From Lophius americanus (lineage: Eukaryota > Chordata > Actinopteri > Lophiiformes > Lophiidae), in assembly GCA_037951165.1 (NCBI GenBank), contig JBBDHG010000019.1, positions 6,038,001-6,102,000 of the forward strand: a DNA stretch of 64,000 nt, read 5' to 3'. Under the pieces are notes generated by a model. The model made no database searches. It was not told where the DNA came from and was given only the letters and a program-made list of their open reading frames with translations. Positions 19,741 to 30,334 of the stretch are shown piece after piece. Position numbers and translations under genes: made by a program. Every line of letters starts with the position of its first letter. The first letter of the stretch is position 1.

Positions 19741-19829
19741 TAGGTATAGGTGTGAAATACTAATCAAACCATCTGCTGACTTGTACCATCTGGACGGCTG
19801 GCGCTCAGAGCTTCGCAGTTTCATCTGGC

Positions 19830-20970
19830 AAAGCGAATGATTAGAAGTCTTGGAGCTAAAATAATGTCAAAATATTCTCAAACTTTAAATGAGTAGGAAG
19901 CCCGGCTTGCAGCTGGACGCAGAATGTGAGCCACCTAGTGGTCCACTTTTTGTTGAACTGGTGCGATGGGATATACTTCTCTGTCCATACTTTGATGTAC
20001 AGAGGTGTAACAGTTATTTTCACTATATATATATTTTACATTACGCAGACAGTTTTTCTTCTTCATCTAATCCATCCAATTTGTGGTCTTAAAATATTCA
20101 ACAAACACAAATATATTCATTATTTACGATAAGTAAAACATGAAACAATAGCTACCTCTAAAAGTTATGGCCCCAGATCATGTTCTGTAAATGTTTGAGC
20201 AATAGAAAAACAACTTCGGCAACATATCTAGTGACCTTGAGAAATAAATTACATGAAATATGTTTCTGTTCTACTGAATCTTTTGCCATACTACCGTGAA
20301 GATAACATTTTTGAGGACCACGAAATCCGGATCAAGAGGGTCTGTTAGTCTGTTGTGACTCTGGCAGCGTGCCATCACATTTCTATATCCCATTTTTAAT
20401 CCTTAGTGTAGACATTGAATGGATTAACTGCCAGATTTGTGTTCCATAAGATAAAACATGTCTTTTGCACGAAAGAATCACAGCCTCACACACGCAAGGA
20501 AACCAAACAATTTTAAATGTTTTAAACAGAAATCATTGGTTTACACAACTGTCTATCATGTGACTGACTGGGGGGGGACATCACCCCTTCTGGACTAAAA
20601 TAGTAAAAAAAAAAAAAAAATACAGGCTCTTGCTGGATCCCTAAACAAAACTGTGACGTGTATATACGATATGACTGTGTGGGTGGAGAGATGGCCTATA
20701 TTTGCATCTGCCGTTTCCGTGTGTGTGTGCTGTCCACAGCCAGCTAAGAGGCAGAGCCGTTAGGTGTTTCTGTAGTGTCACAGTAAACCATCTGTGGCCT
20801 CTGATGATTTCTGGGTGTCATTATTAGACATGGTTGTCACAGCGACTTGCTTTCGGAGCTCCTTGCCATCTTTTGTCCGTCCGTCCGACTTTCGCCGCAG
20901 CCTATCAGTGTCTCTGATGCAGCTGTTCCCTGCTTTTGTTCAGCTCCCTGTTTAGTTCCTGATGTTATCG
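19830..20970. other. crls1 3' flank
   Basis: This is AT-rich sequence downstream of the crls1 stop codon, presumably including its 3' UTR. I could not place a polyadenylation site with confidence and see no separate gene. Confidence 0.5.
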
Positions 20971-21064
20971 TCATGGTGATCTGGTTTTAAGAAGCCGGAC
21001 AGTCTTGCGGCCGTAGTGCCAGTAGCTATAGCCTGATGCTGCCGTGGTCACTGCTGTCACATAC
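20971..21064 (-). CDS. crls1: crls1 terminal coding exon
   Basis: It encodes YVTAVTTAASGYSYWHYGRK and then TVRLLKTRSP before TGA at 20973-20971. The human equivalent has AYSYYHYGRKTV near its end. The first base completes a Trp codon split across the intron. It lies 1.5 kb from the previous exon because a Tc1-like element sits in the intron. Confidence 0.93.
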
Positions 21065-24000
21065 CTTCAACACAATAGAACACATGACAAACAATTAAAT
21101 CAACTGAGATGTCAAAAAAGGGTTAACGTTATGTGAGGATTATATCAATAGAAATAATTCAATAATTCATTGTATCATTTCTAAAATAAATAATTGGTAA
21201 ACTTCCAATTTAATCTTTGCACTCCGTGTGTAAAATGTGTGCAGAATGCAATGCACCGTATTCGATGCAACAGTGGAATGTTAATAATTATAAAGCATTT
21301 CATTTTCTTAAGTGTTGTTAAGTGACAATGTACAGTCGCAGTCAAAACTATAATACAAAACGCTGTCTGAATTTCTTCCAGTTTTTTAGTGTATCTCAAT
21401 TTAAACAGTGGCGGATCAAACAAAATGAAACATAAAACTAAGGTTGTCTGTTTCGACACAGAATACAACGTTTAAACAACCGACGGGTGCAACCACACGC
21501 CTCTCATAACTGGAGATCCGCCTCTGACATTGTTTTTTTTTTAATTTTGGTCCATTCTTCTTTAATAATCTCCTTAATGCAGGGAGGTTTTAATGAGCAT
21601 GAATCGCTTTTTCTTATATCCAGCCTCAGCATTTCAAAGGTCCAGACTTTGACAAAGTCACACCATAACTAAAATATTATTCCTTATAAGCCTTTGAGAG
21701 TAGGACTCCTTTCCTTCAACTATGTGAAGTCTTTCTGACCTTGAAGCATCAAAACGTCCCAGCGGCATTACACTGCCACTTCAATGCTTGACTGTAGGTA
21801 AGGTTGGTTTTTTTTGTGGAAGGCTGTGTTTCTTTTACATCAAAACACTGTATTTCCATCCCTGTGTTCCTCAACTCTTTTGGAATTTCTTCTTGTTTTG
21901 GAACAGTGGGCTTCTGGCGAGGACTTTGAGCCAACTTCGTGCTTCAGATGATGGTTTATTTAAGCGCTGATGTGATTGAACGAGGCTGGTAGTAATCAGG
22001 CCTGGATGCCTCTAGTCCAACTACAACCAGTTTGGTGTTCGTATGGGCTCTAATTCATCCATGTCAAAGCAATCCTTGAATCTGAAGCAACTGGACTTCA
22101 TTCTACGGGGATGACATTGTTTCACACCGGCCTAATTGGTATTGAATAACCTTTTTGGTTCAGTTAATGCAATTCTCATTTAGAATTTCATAGAAAAACA
22201 GGAGGCGCTCGAATCATTTTTATCGGCAGTAAAGACACTTGTGCGTAGATTAGTTCAACAGTCTTCTGGATCTGTATAAAAACTGATGTGACTGACAGAA
22301 TAAATGTTCGTCCTGAGTTACATCTCAACTCAAAATCGCTAGTCGTAGATTGAAACGAGTCAGAGAGCTTAACTTGATTACACTGCTAGAACAAACATCA
22401 TCCATGGGCTTGACAGAGATAGAACAGAGATAGTGCATTCGAAAAGCATTTGCTGAATAAACACTTTTGTTATAACCACTACATCAGAAATGAAATTATG
22501 ACTACATAAGTCAGGTATGAGGTCTATGTCTGTATGCATATGTCATAGAGTGCAGGTGGTTTACCAGAGGCACTGCAGCAGTACATGGTCTGTGTACTGG
22601 AAGACTGGGGCAGCCAGCGAAGCTGCAACCAGAAAAAGCTGGATGGCTGTGTTAACCTAACAAAAAACAAACATGAAACAAACAATAAGAATATCATTTT
22701 TTTTAAAATACTTTCATTGGCTTCTTTTGTGAAGTTTGTCTCATTATTTTAGGGAAAACATGTTCAGCATGTGAGAGCAGTTGATTACAAAGAAAATCTC
22801 CAAACTTTTGCTAGGTGAAAACAACCCGACTCCTGCCAGCCTCAATTTCCTTCGGGGATGTTTCACAGTCAAAATGTGTAAAATAAATTATTCATAATCT
22901 GCCAAGGAGTCACAGAGGAATATTTTGACTGTGAATTTTAATGTTGTCTTGTGCACAAATCAAACAATGGAACCACTGGTAGTGCACAAGCACAAGAGTA
23001 TTCTTAGAGCCGTCCATATTTAGTGATTTGTGATATTTGCAGATTCTTTGTTTGTAGGAATAACTGAGAGAGTTATTTACAGAAGCAAATGTCAGGTCTG
23101 TGGGTTTGGTTTCGATATTGACTGTGTATGAGATAGTAAATAGGGCAGCAATATGTGTTAGCAATAATCAGTTTCCCATCATTGATACTGACGTTACAAA
23201 ATGAGATTCAAGGACATTCAAGTACATTTCTTTTTTCATTTTAAGGACATGGCTGGACAAGTCCTTGATGTGATCAAATGTGATCGATGTCTGTCTTCAC
23301 GTACTCACTTCACTTTACAAATGTCCTCACACTTTACAATTTCTCCATTTCTTATGGAGATATTTCACATTACGTTTATTAATCGACTATCAAAATAGTT
23401 CTTAGTTGCAGCTCTAATCTACAATGAAACTTGCATAGAACACACATTACCCAACCGCTGACCATATGTGGAAAAAAACTTTGATCAAAGTGGCAGGTAG
23501 TTCATTCATTTAAGGATTCTTTTTACACGTCATCCATCCATTTTCTGTAGACGTTTATTCTGTTCCTTGCTGACATAATGCATCACAGAGCCAACATAGA
23601 GACAGTACCCATTCACACTCACACCTATTGATGAATCAGGGTCACTAGGTGGGTTTACATGGGACCCTTTTCTCCTTTCCGAATTAAACCTTCCCGAATG
23701 GCAATATCAGTCCCCTGTTTACATGACTTGTGGTCTTTCCCACGCGGTGTTTATATGAATCGACTCACGTAATCGGAAACGCTTTCACACATGCGCTGAC
23801 GAGCCATGCTCCCGTTCATAAGGTGGCGATAATGCTTTGTTGAGTTGGGTACCGACGGCAAACAAGCGCCCAGAAGAAGAATGAGACAAAGAGGGCATGC
23901 GTGGAAGTGGCTTTTCGCCCACCTAACCGTCCAAACAGGTTTAAATATTTCAAAGTGTCAATGAATAAAGCACTCTCCGATGTAGACCGGTACTGTTCTG

Positions 24001-27000
24001 AACTCTGCGTATTTTAAATGCTTTGCAGTGCTGAAAAAAAAATGAGCGGATGATTACGTCTCGACGCTGGGCATGCGCAGATACAACTCAAACAGAAGGC
24101 TTTCCAAAACCGCGTCTACATGCAGTGACAGGCAATCAGAAAAAGCGTCCCGAAAGGATTTAGACTACCTCCTTGAAAGGGAAGGAAATCTAATTCGGAA
24201 AGGTTCTTTCTATTCGGAAAGCGGTGTTTACATGCAGCATTTTCAATCCGATTAGATGTCTTTTCCGAATCTAATCGGAATTAGGCAGTCCATGTAAACC
24301 CCCCTACTAATACAACTAGACTGCATGTTTTAGACTGTGAGAGGAAGCCGGAGTACCCGGAGAGAACCCATGCAAACATGGGGAGAACATGCACACAGAA
24401 AAGTCCAAAAGAAAAAGGTGGAATTGAACTTGTAAACTTCTTGCAGTGAGACAACTGTGCTACCCACTGTGCTGTCTATTGTTATGTAACAAATCTAAGT
24501 TGTATCTGTTGTTTTAGAAATTATAATGAAAGCAATTCAACAAGCTCTGAATTAACATGGCTTACTTTTCAAAAGTAGTCTTTTGATCCATTAACATACA
24601 CTCTTTGTTGAAATGACATTAACATCTAAGAGCTAAATAAACAGGTGTAGAGATTCTATGTCAGGTTATCATTCTCTGCAATTTTTAGTTGTTATTGAGT
24701 GGTTGAAAAAAAAACAAACCCCAACAACAGCAAAACCACAAAAAAAAAAATCAAAAAATGTTTAAAGGTGTAGTGCATTTTAAGAGTGGCTGGTTGTTTT
24801 GTGTTTTTGTGTGTGTCACCTTGCTGAAGAATGTGGGCTTGAGTTGCGCCGTGGTATAGCAGGGGTTAAAAAACTTACTAAGGGTCACCTGGAGGAACAA
24901 GAAAGATATGTTGAGTCCACGCCTTCAGAATGCAACAATATTACTTTGTACTTCTGAGTGATCTAGCTCCAAAAATGTTTCACTCTGAGTATACAAGATA
25001 AAAAAAACAAACAACATGTTTAGAGTCACATGTGTCTCACCGGTGGAGGTACAGTCTTGTATCTGACCCAGAAGACAGCAGCTATCAAACCAATGTCTCT
25101 GAATACCACCAAAGCCATCAGTGGAGCTAAAAAAGGAGAAAACATAGAAAACAACCTTGTGATACTATAATAAAAGGATACAGCTATCCCATGAAATTAG
25201 TCCATTACCTGGTATAAGTTCAGCATAGGTGAGGCTGACATATAAAACACTGATAAGAATTTTATCAGCCAGTGGGTCAAGAGCGCTGCCCAACGCGGAC
25301 TTCTGTGAGGGCCACGTTCTGGCAATGTAACCATCCAACTGAGTGAGAGAGAGAAAAGGTAGAAAGAGACGAAGACTTGGTGCTAAATATAGGTTACGAT
25401 ATACAGTATTCTTGACAGTTTTTAAAATGTATCAGTAGACTGAGGTGCAAAAAATGTTTTCATTGTCTATACCTATAGTCTTTCATTCAAATTATTAAAA
25501 AAATATAACCTTTAACTCAAGTAACATAATTAATAGAAACATTACCTTGTCATTATGCAATGTCTTTTAATTATGTTATTTGAGTTAAAGGTTAGATTCT
25601 TGTGAATAATATGAATTAAAGATCATGGGTATAGACAATCACATTTTTGGCAAAAACAAAACAAAAATAAAAAACAAAAATAAAACTAACAAAAACCCTG
25701 AAAAATACAACAAAATAATAATAACTTGTGTAATTAATCAGAATATGAAAATGACCTACATTGAATGCTATCGTCTGTCTTATGCACATTGGATAAAATG
25801 AGTTAAGTATCACTGTCTGAATTACCAAGTCAGTAGCTCCGGCCAGCATAAACAGAGCAAGACTGAGGTGAAATTGCTGCTGGATGATCAGATGACCCAG
25901 GAATGGAGACAAAACAATCCGACACACACACAAAAAGTTGGGGACTGTCCATGGGTTCTCATACTGCAGGACAACATAGATCAAAAGAGAGTTAATGAGT
26001 CAAACATGAAACCGTGCTTGCATAACAAAATAGTCAAAAGAGCCTCATAGTATTCAAGCAACACGTCTAAACTCACATGTTGTATCAATCTGTGAAATTC
26101 ACTCCCATTAATAAGCATTTTCACATAGAAACATACAACAATGGGAAACCTGTTCTCTGCAATAGGCCCATTCCGAGGCGCAGTGGCCTCTATGGTGAAT
26201 GGGACTTCAGTATCTTGCTCAGGGACACCTCGACATGTAGCTTGCAGGGGCCAGGGATTCAACCAAGAACCTTCTGATAAGTGAATGACTACTCTAACCC
26301 CCAACCCATATGGATGCAATGTATATTTTCTTTTATCTTAGACACAAATAGTGATTACTGATGCTGTGTGGCTGAGCAGCACCATAAATAATTACAAACA
26401 AACAAATATCATAGCTATAAAAGTATGGTCAATGCCGACATTGATATTTGACATACACAGTCATGAATGATAAGAGTTATTATAAAGATACCAATAGCAA
26501 TTTCACTTAACAGGAACAAAGTTGATAGCACACTGTCTGGTATGGACATTCCATCTCAAGGTAATGGGTAGATATATTACCTGTAACCTATGTTTTTGTA
26601 ATGAAAAACATGTTTTTCATGATTTTATATTAATTTTGTTTCGTTATCCTCCGCTTATCCGGGTCCGGGTCTCGGGGACAGCAGTCTCTGCAGGGAAGCC
26701 CAGAATTTCCTCTCTCCGGCCATATACACCAACTTCTCTGGGAGGACTCCGAGGTATTCCCAAGCCAGTCGAGAGAAGTAACCCCTCCAGCGTGTCCTGG
26801 GTCTGCCCCGCGGTCTCCTCTCAGATGGACATGCCTGAAACACCTCCCCAGGGAGGCGTCCAGGGGACATCCTAACCAGATACCCGAACCACCTAAACTG
26901 ACTCCTCACGATGCGGAGGACCAGCGGCTCTACTTTGAGCCTCCCCCGGATATTTGAGCTCCTCACCCCATCTCTAAGGCTGAGCCCAGCCACCCTTCGG

Positions 27001-28047
27001 AGAAAACTAATTTCAGCCACTTGTATTCGCAATCTAATTCTTTCGGTCATGACCCACAGTTCATGACCATAGGTGAGGGTCGGAACGTAGATGGATCGAG
27101 AGCTAAGCCTTTCGGCTCAGCTCTCTCTTAACCACAACGGATGGATATAGCGTCAGCCCCACTGCAGACGTGGCACCCATTTGTCTGTCCATCTCCTGCT
27201 CCCTTTCCCCCTCAATATTCTGTCCTTTAAGACTTTATTAAGAAGGGCAATCTCTCCGATCCAACGGTTTTTCCTTTTAGTTTAGTTTAAAACCTTTTCG
27301 TGATGCTGCTTTCAGCCACTTTGATCAGAGTTGAGACTTGACAAAATGCTGTATAAAGTTTAACTTATAACTTTATTATTATGAGTTAAAACCTTTAGCT
27401 TATAACAGTTTTTTCTTCAAATTGGCGTATATTTAGGGAACTCAACTTGTTCTTATAACCTACTGTAAGGAATTTCCAGTACTTCATGGACAAACAAACA
27501 GCGACTAGTGCATTCCCACTAGCTGCTGCTTCGTTTACATACACTGGTACAGCACGGAAATCTCTATACTAACCAGCTCTTTGAACTTGAATAGACCATG
27601 TCCCGGTACTGGACTGACTTCATTCCCCTCTACCACAGCTCCTCTGTGGTGCTCCTCTGTGGTGTCCGAGGGCTCCTTGGTCTTTCCGCTACAAAGCTGA
27701 CGAGCATTGGGGGCCAACAGAGACTGGGAACCGGCCTTGGACAACTTGTCAAGCCCCCGGTATGCGTATGTCCTTGTCCCATTCGCGTGCAAATGTGTTG
27801 CTTTTCCCTGATTGAGGATCCCAGTCCAACATGAGACACGGCTGTCCGTCCGGTAGAGACTGCAAAGCCACAAACCTCTTATCGGTGACCGCTGTGCCCA
27901 CACGCACTCGGTGACAGGTGTGTGTCTCTGCCGCCATGACGCTGTCCCGCGGTAACACAAACCCGTACTGTGCTGGCAGGCCACTAAGCTGCGGACTCTT
28001 GCTGTGTGGCGACACAGCGGCGTGGTCATCCTCCGAAAACACATCAT
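20971..28047 (-). CDS. crls1: Cardiolipin synthase 1 (complete coding sequence, 7 exons)
   Basis: The enzyme joins CDP-diacylglycerol and phosphatidylglycerol to make cardiolipin in the mitochondrial inner membrane. Coding exons are 27574-28047, 25826-25963, 25209-25338, 25041-25126, 24820-24888, 22565-22656 and 20971-21064. They sum to 1083 nt (360 residues plus TGA), with all phases compatible. The CDP-alcohol phosphatidyltransferase signature spans residues 203-229: D203, D206-G207, A210-R211, G221, D225 and D229. Hydrophobic segments fit a multi-pass membrane protein. The Arg-rich amino end (RRMTTPLCRHTARVRSL) fits a mitochondrial presequence. At 360 residues it is longer than human CRLS1 (about 301), with the extra length in the poorly conserved exon 1. 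The start is the first ATG in frame after an upstream stop. Confidence 0.97.
21332..22185 (-). mobile_element. Second decayed Tc1/mariner-like element, in crls1 intron 6
   Basis: Segments shared with the copy at 10408 include AGATCCGCCTCTGACATTGT, AGGTCCAGACTTTGAC and AACGAGGCTGGTAGTAATCAG. The right end resembles CACACCGGCCTAATTGG. It is more eroded than the other copy and has no usable transposase frame. Confidence 0.7.
23530..24480. repeat. Common teleost interspersed repeat interrupted by a MITE
   Basis: The flanking halves (23530-23645 and 24307-24480) contain ACCCATTCACACTCACACCT and, after the insertion, GGAAGCCGGAGTACCCGGAG and AACCCATGCAAACATGGGGA. These words belong to a very abundant teleost repeat. 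They form one element once the inserted inverted-repeat element is removed. It lies in crls1 intron 5. Confidence 0.65.
23648..24304. mobile_element. 657-bp MITE-like element with GGGTTTACATGG termini
   Basis: The left end is GGTGGGTTTACATGG and the right end is its complement CCATGTAAACCCCCC, with one mismatch over 15 bp, flanked by TA on both sides. The interior repeats ATTCGGAA and TAATCGGAAT words and encodes no transposase. TA flanks suggest mobilisation by a Tc1/mariner-type transposase. CTA can also be read as the flank, so the class is not certain. Confidence 0.7.
25209..25338 (-). CDS. crls1: crls1 coding exon 3 (catalytic signature)
   Basis: This 130-nt exon begins LDGYIARTWPSQKSALGSAL and continues DPLADKILISVLYVSLTYAE. 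Together with TDL from exon 2 it completes the metal-binding aspartate motif of the CDP-alcohol phosphatidyltransferase family. Splice sites are CTCAG and CCAG|GTAATG. Confidence 0.97.
25462..25639. repeat. Fold-back sequence in crls1 intron 2
   Basis: The left arm (25462-25533) and the right arm (25567-25639) are imperfect reverse complements over about 72 bp. They share ATTGTCTATACC at the outer ends and CTTTAACTCAA and TAACATAATTAA towards the centre, with a loop of about 33 nt. It resembles a small fold-back MITE and could form a strong hairpin in the pre-mRNA. Confidence 0.8.
26640..27125 (-). mobile_element. Rex3-like (RTE clade) retrotransposon 3' fragment
   Basis: The minus-strand frame reads RIQVAEISFLRRVAGLSLRD, then SQFRWFGYLVRMSPGRLP, RRPRGRPRTRW and LAWEYLGVLPEKL, ending near PRPGP. 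This is the carboxyl end of the reverse-transcriptase ORF of an abundant teleost LINE. I assign it to Rex3 because the related copy at 61985 ends in GATG-type repeats. It lies in crls1 intron 1. Confidence 0.75.
27574..28047 (-). CDS. crls1: crls1 coding exon 1 (mitochondrial leader)
   Basis: The exon runs from ATG at 28047 to FKFKEL before a GTTAGT donor, giving 158 residues. It is rich in Arg, Ser and Thr and low in acidic residues at its start, as expected for import into mitochondria. Sequence similarity to human CRLS1 is weak until the SLYENPW junction with exon 2. The first 130 residues are therefore supported mainly by the open frame and the correct phase. Confidence 0.85.
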
Positions 28048-28160
28048 CTTCGTATTCACGAACCTCAGTCACCGACTTGATAGTGCCGTGCTACCCCTTC
28101 CCGTTTTCATGGTGAATTTTCAGACCCGGTAATGGTCAGACCCGACAGTATCTCCGCTAG
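28048..28160 (-). promoter_or_regulatory. crls1 5' leader with short in-frame upstream ORF
   Basis: An ATG at 28110 opens a 13-codon frame (MKTGRGSTALSSR) that stops at 28069, 21 nt before the crls1 ATG and in the same frame. It would act as an upstream ORF if transcription starts above 28110. The transcription start is unknown. Confidence 0.4.
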
Positions 28161-30334
28161 AGCCAGCAAGCTGCCATGTTGCCGTAAAATGATACAGCGG
28201 AATGTCGCAAAGTCGTCACCGGTGTTTTCTTCTTCGCGGTTTATATTTTGAAACCCAACGTTATTGTTTTTTATTTCCAAATTCGGGTTAAAATCTCAAA
28301 TCTAGAAAAATTATAAAAAAAGCACAGTAAATATTTAATTTGTTAGAAATCTTCCCTTGATCCATAAATTACGCTTTATTTGTTAAGCCATCCTTGCAAA
28401 CTTGAATAGATTGTTTCTGATTGTATTGATTTATATATTTATTATTTATATTCTTTTTTGTTTACTATTCTTTTGTAGTTTTATTTGACCGTACATTATG
28501 ATTGTATTTGATTATTATTTACGTTTTTGACGCCATAGGAATAGATTGTTCTTTACGTTCCTTCTCATTTTATGGACTGGTATACCAGGATTTATATTGA
28601 CTGCCTTGTTAATTTAAGTAAATTTTTGCCACTGCAGCTTATAATAAAAATATGAAATACTGTACATTTAGAAATAAAACACAGAAAATACCACTGTTGC
28701 TTTCATAATAATGGTGCCTTGGACCCAGCCGATATCAAACCACGGGTAAACATGTTTTGATTTTTGGCTTTTTGTTTTTCTAAATTATTCCCACCAAATA
28801 GAGCAACTTGTACACAAGTTGAGACCCAACACACAATGGGCACGCAAGTATTTTGAATTTGTTTCATTATGAAATATACTTATTTATTATATTCAATAAC
28901 ATATATTGGAAATTATAAATCGTTGTCATTATTCAATATATTCAGAACATGTAAAGTTGTAATATAATGGAGGGGCGGAAATTGTAAAAAAAAAGAAGAA
29001 AAGAAAAGCACCAAAAACAATGGTTTATATAAAATATTAATTATGAAAAAACAAATGAGTTGTTTATTTAGTTTACTGTGGTAACTTAAGTAGAAATTAA
29101 TTTAATTTTTGAATCACTTCCACACATTTTTGAAATAATAGAAAAAACAATCAAAAACTGAATTTTAAAGTGGAAAACAATAAATGAATGGTATATATTA
29201 AATCATTTCGATATGGTATTCATACCGGTCCTGTAGGTGACACAGAGCACTTGCAAAAATGTAGAGATGAAAATAAGAATGCGCACTTTTAAATCAGTGT
29301 AATACAGCAAAACCAACATCGAACATTTATACCTTACCAAATGAAAAAAAAAACAACTAACATATGAGTGAATAATTTTGTTCAGTGCTTGAGTTCAAAG
29401 GCAGTTTAAAGGAAACCTTAGCACATGTGCATGGCAAAATTGAATTAGCAGTGTGGTAGCCTTGCTATAAACACACAAATTCCAAGTTAAGTTATTGAAT
29501 AATACCATTTATTCATACATACATATATATACATGCAATATATCTTCTCAAATATATAACATATTAACAACCTTCAAAGACTTTCCAGAACAAAGTCACA
29601 TGTGTGAAAAAAGTATAAAACAGCTTTGAACAAAGGGATAGTATAACCGCCTTTATCAAATATTCATCTTGTGATTTATTCAGAACAGTTAGAAATGTAA
29701 ATTCATTTGGAAGAAAGTGTCCTACATTGATAAATCTAGTTTGAATAAAATGAATTATGTGATGTATTCCAACCAGAAAAAAATCCAAGCGCGGAAATTT
29801 TCACCATGTACTATAAGAATGACACCAAGCCATGTGCATTAATAAACCATCTGTTAAACTAAACCCAAAGGTGTTAACATTCTGAATTATAATGAATTCA
29901 TGAACATAGTATCTGTGACAAACCATTTTCATCAAACAACTCAGGCACTACATTACATTTGCTGAAGTCTGGAGACTAGATTACAAGTAGGCTCATTCAT
30001 ACCATATTTAATTACCAGCTCTTTGTGAGTAAATGGTGGCAATTATGACAATTTAAGCAGAAATGGCACAGTTTAGTTTCCTGTTTTTAGAGAAATGACA
30101 GAGAGTTGTTCTTTTTGAGGATTTACCCATTAAATAATCTGTTCAGTCGGTTAGCTGCTGTGGTTGTTCATTTCGCCAAATGTTTACACAGTATTCTGCT
30201 GGCTAGTGATTTGGTGAATGTGTCACAAATATTCTGAAAGGTAAGACATTGTTGAATTCTCCCAAACACAGACATTGCAAATGAGGTCTGCTGGAAGTGG
30301 CAGGTGCATATTCAGAGTCTTCAGCTGCCAGTCA
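28161..30334. other. Spacer between mcm8 and crls1
   Basis: This AT-rich stretch separates the mcm8 stop codon (30335) from the crls1 leader. It presumably holds the mcm8 3' UTR. Minus-strand AATAAA words occur at 29675-29680 and near 29505. I see no other gene or clear repeat. Confidence 0.6.

Noticed and set aside
27749..28072. 107-codon alternative frame in crls1 exon 1
   Set aside because: It does not join exon 2 in phase and starts at GTG. The 158-codon frame from 28047 leads directly into the conserved YENPWTVPN exon.
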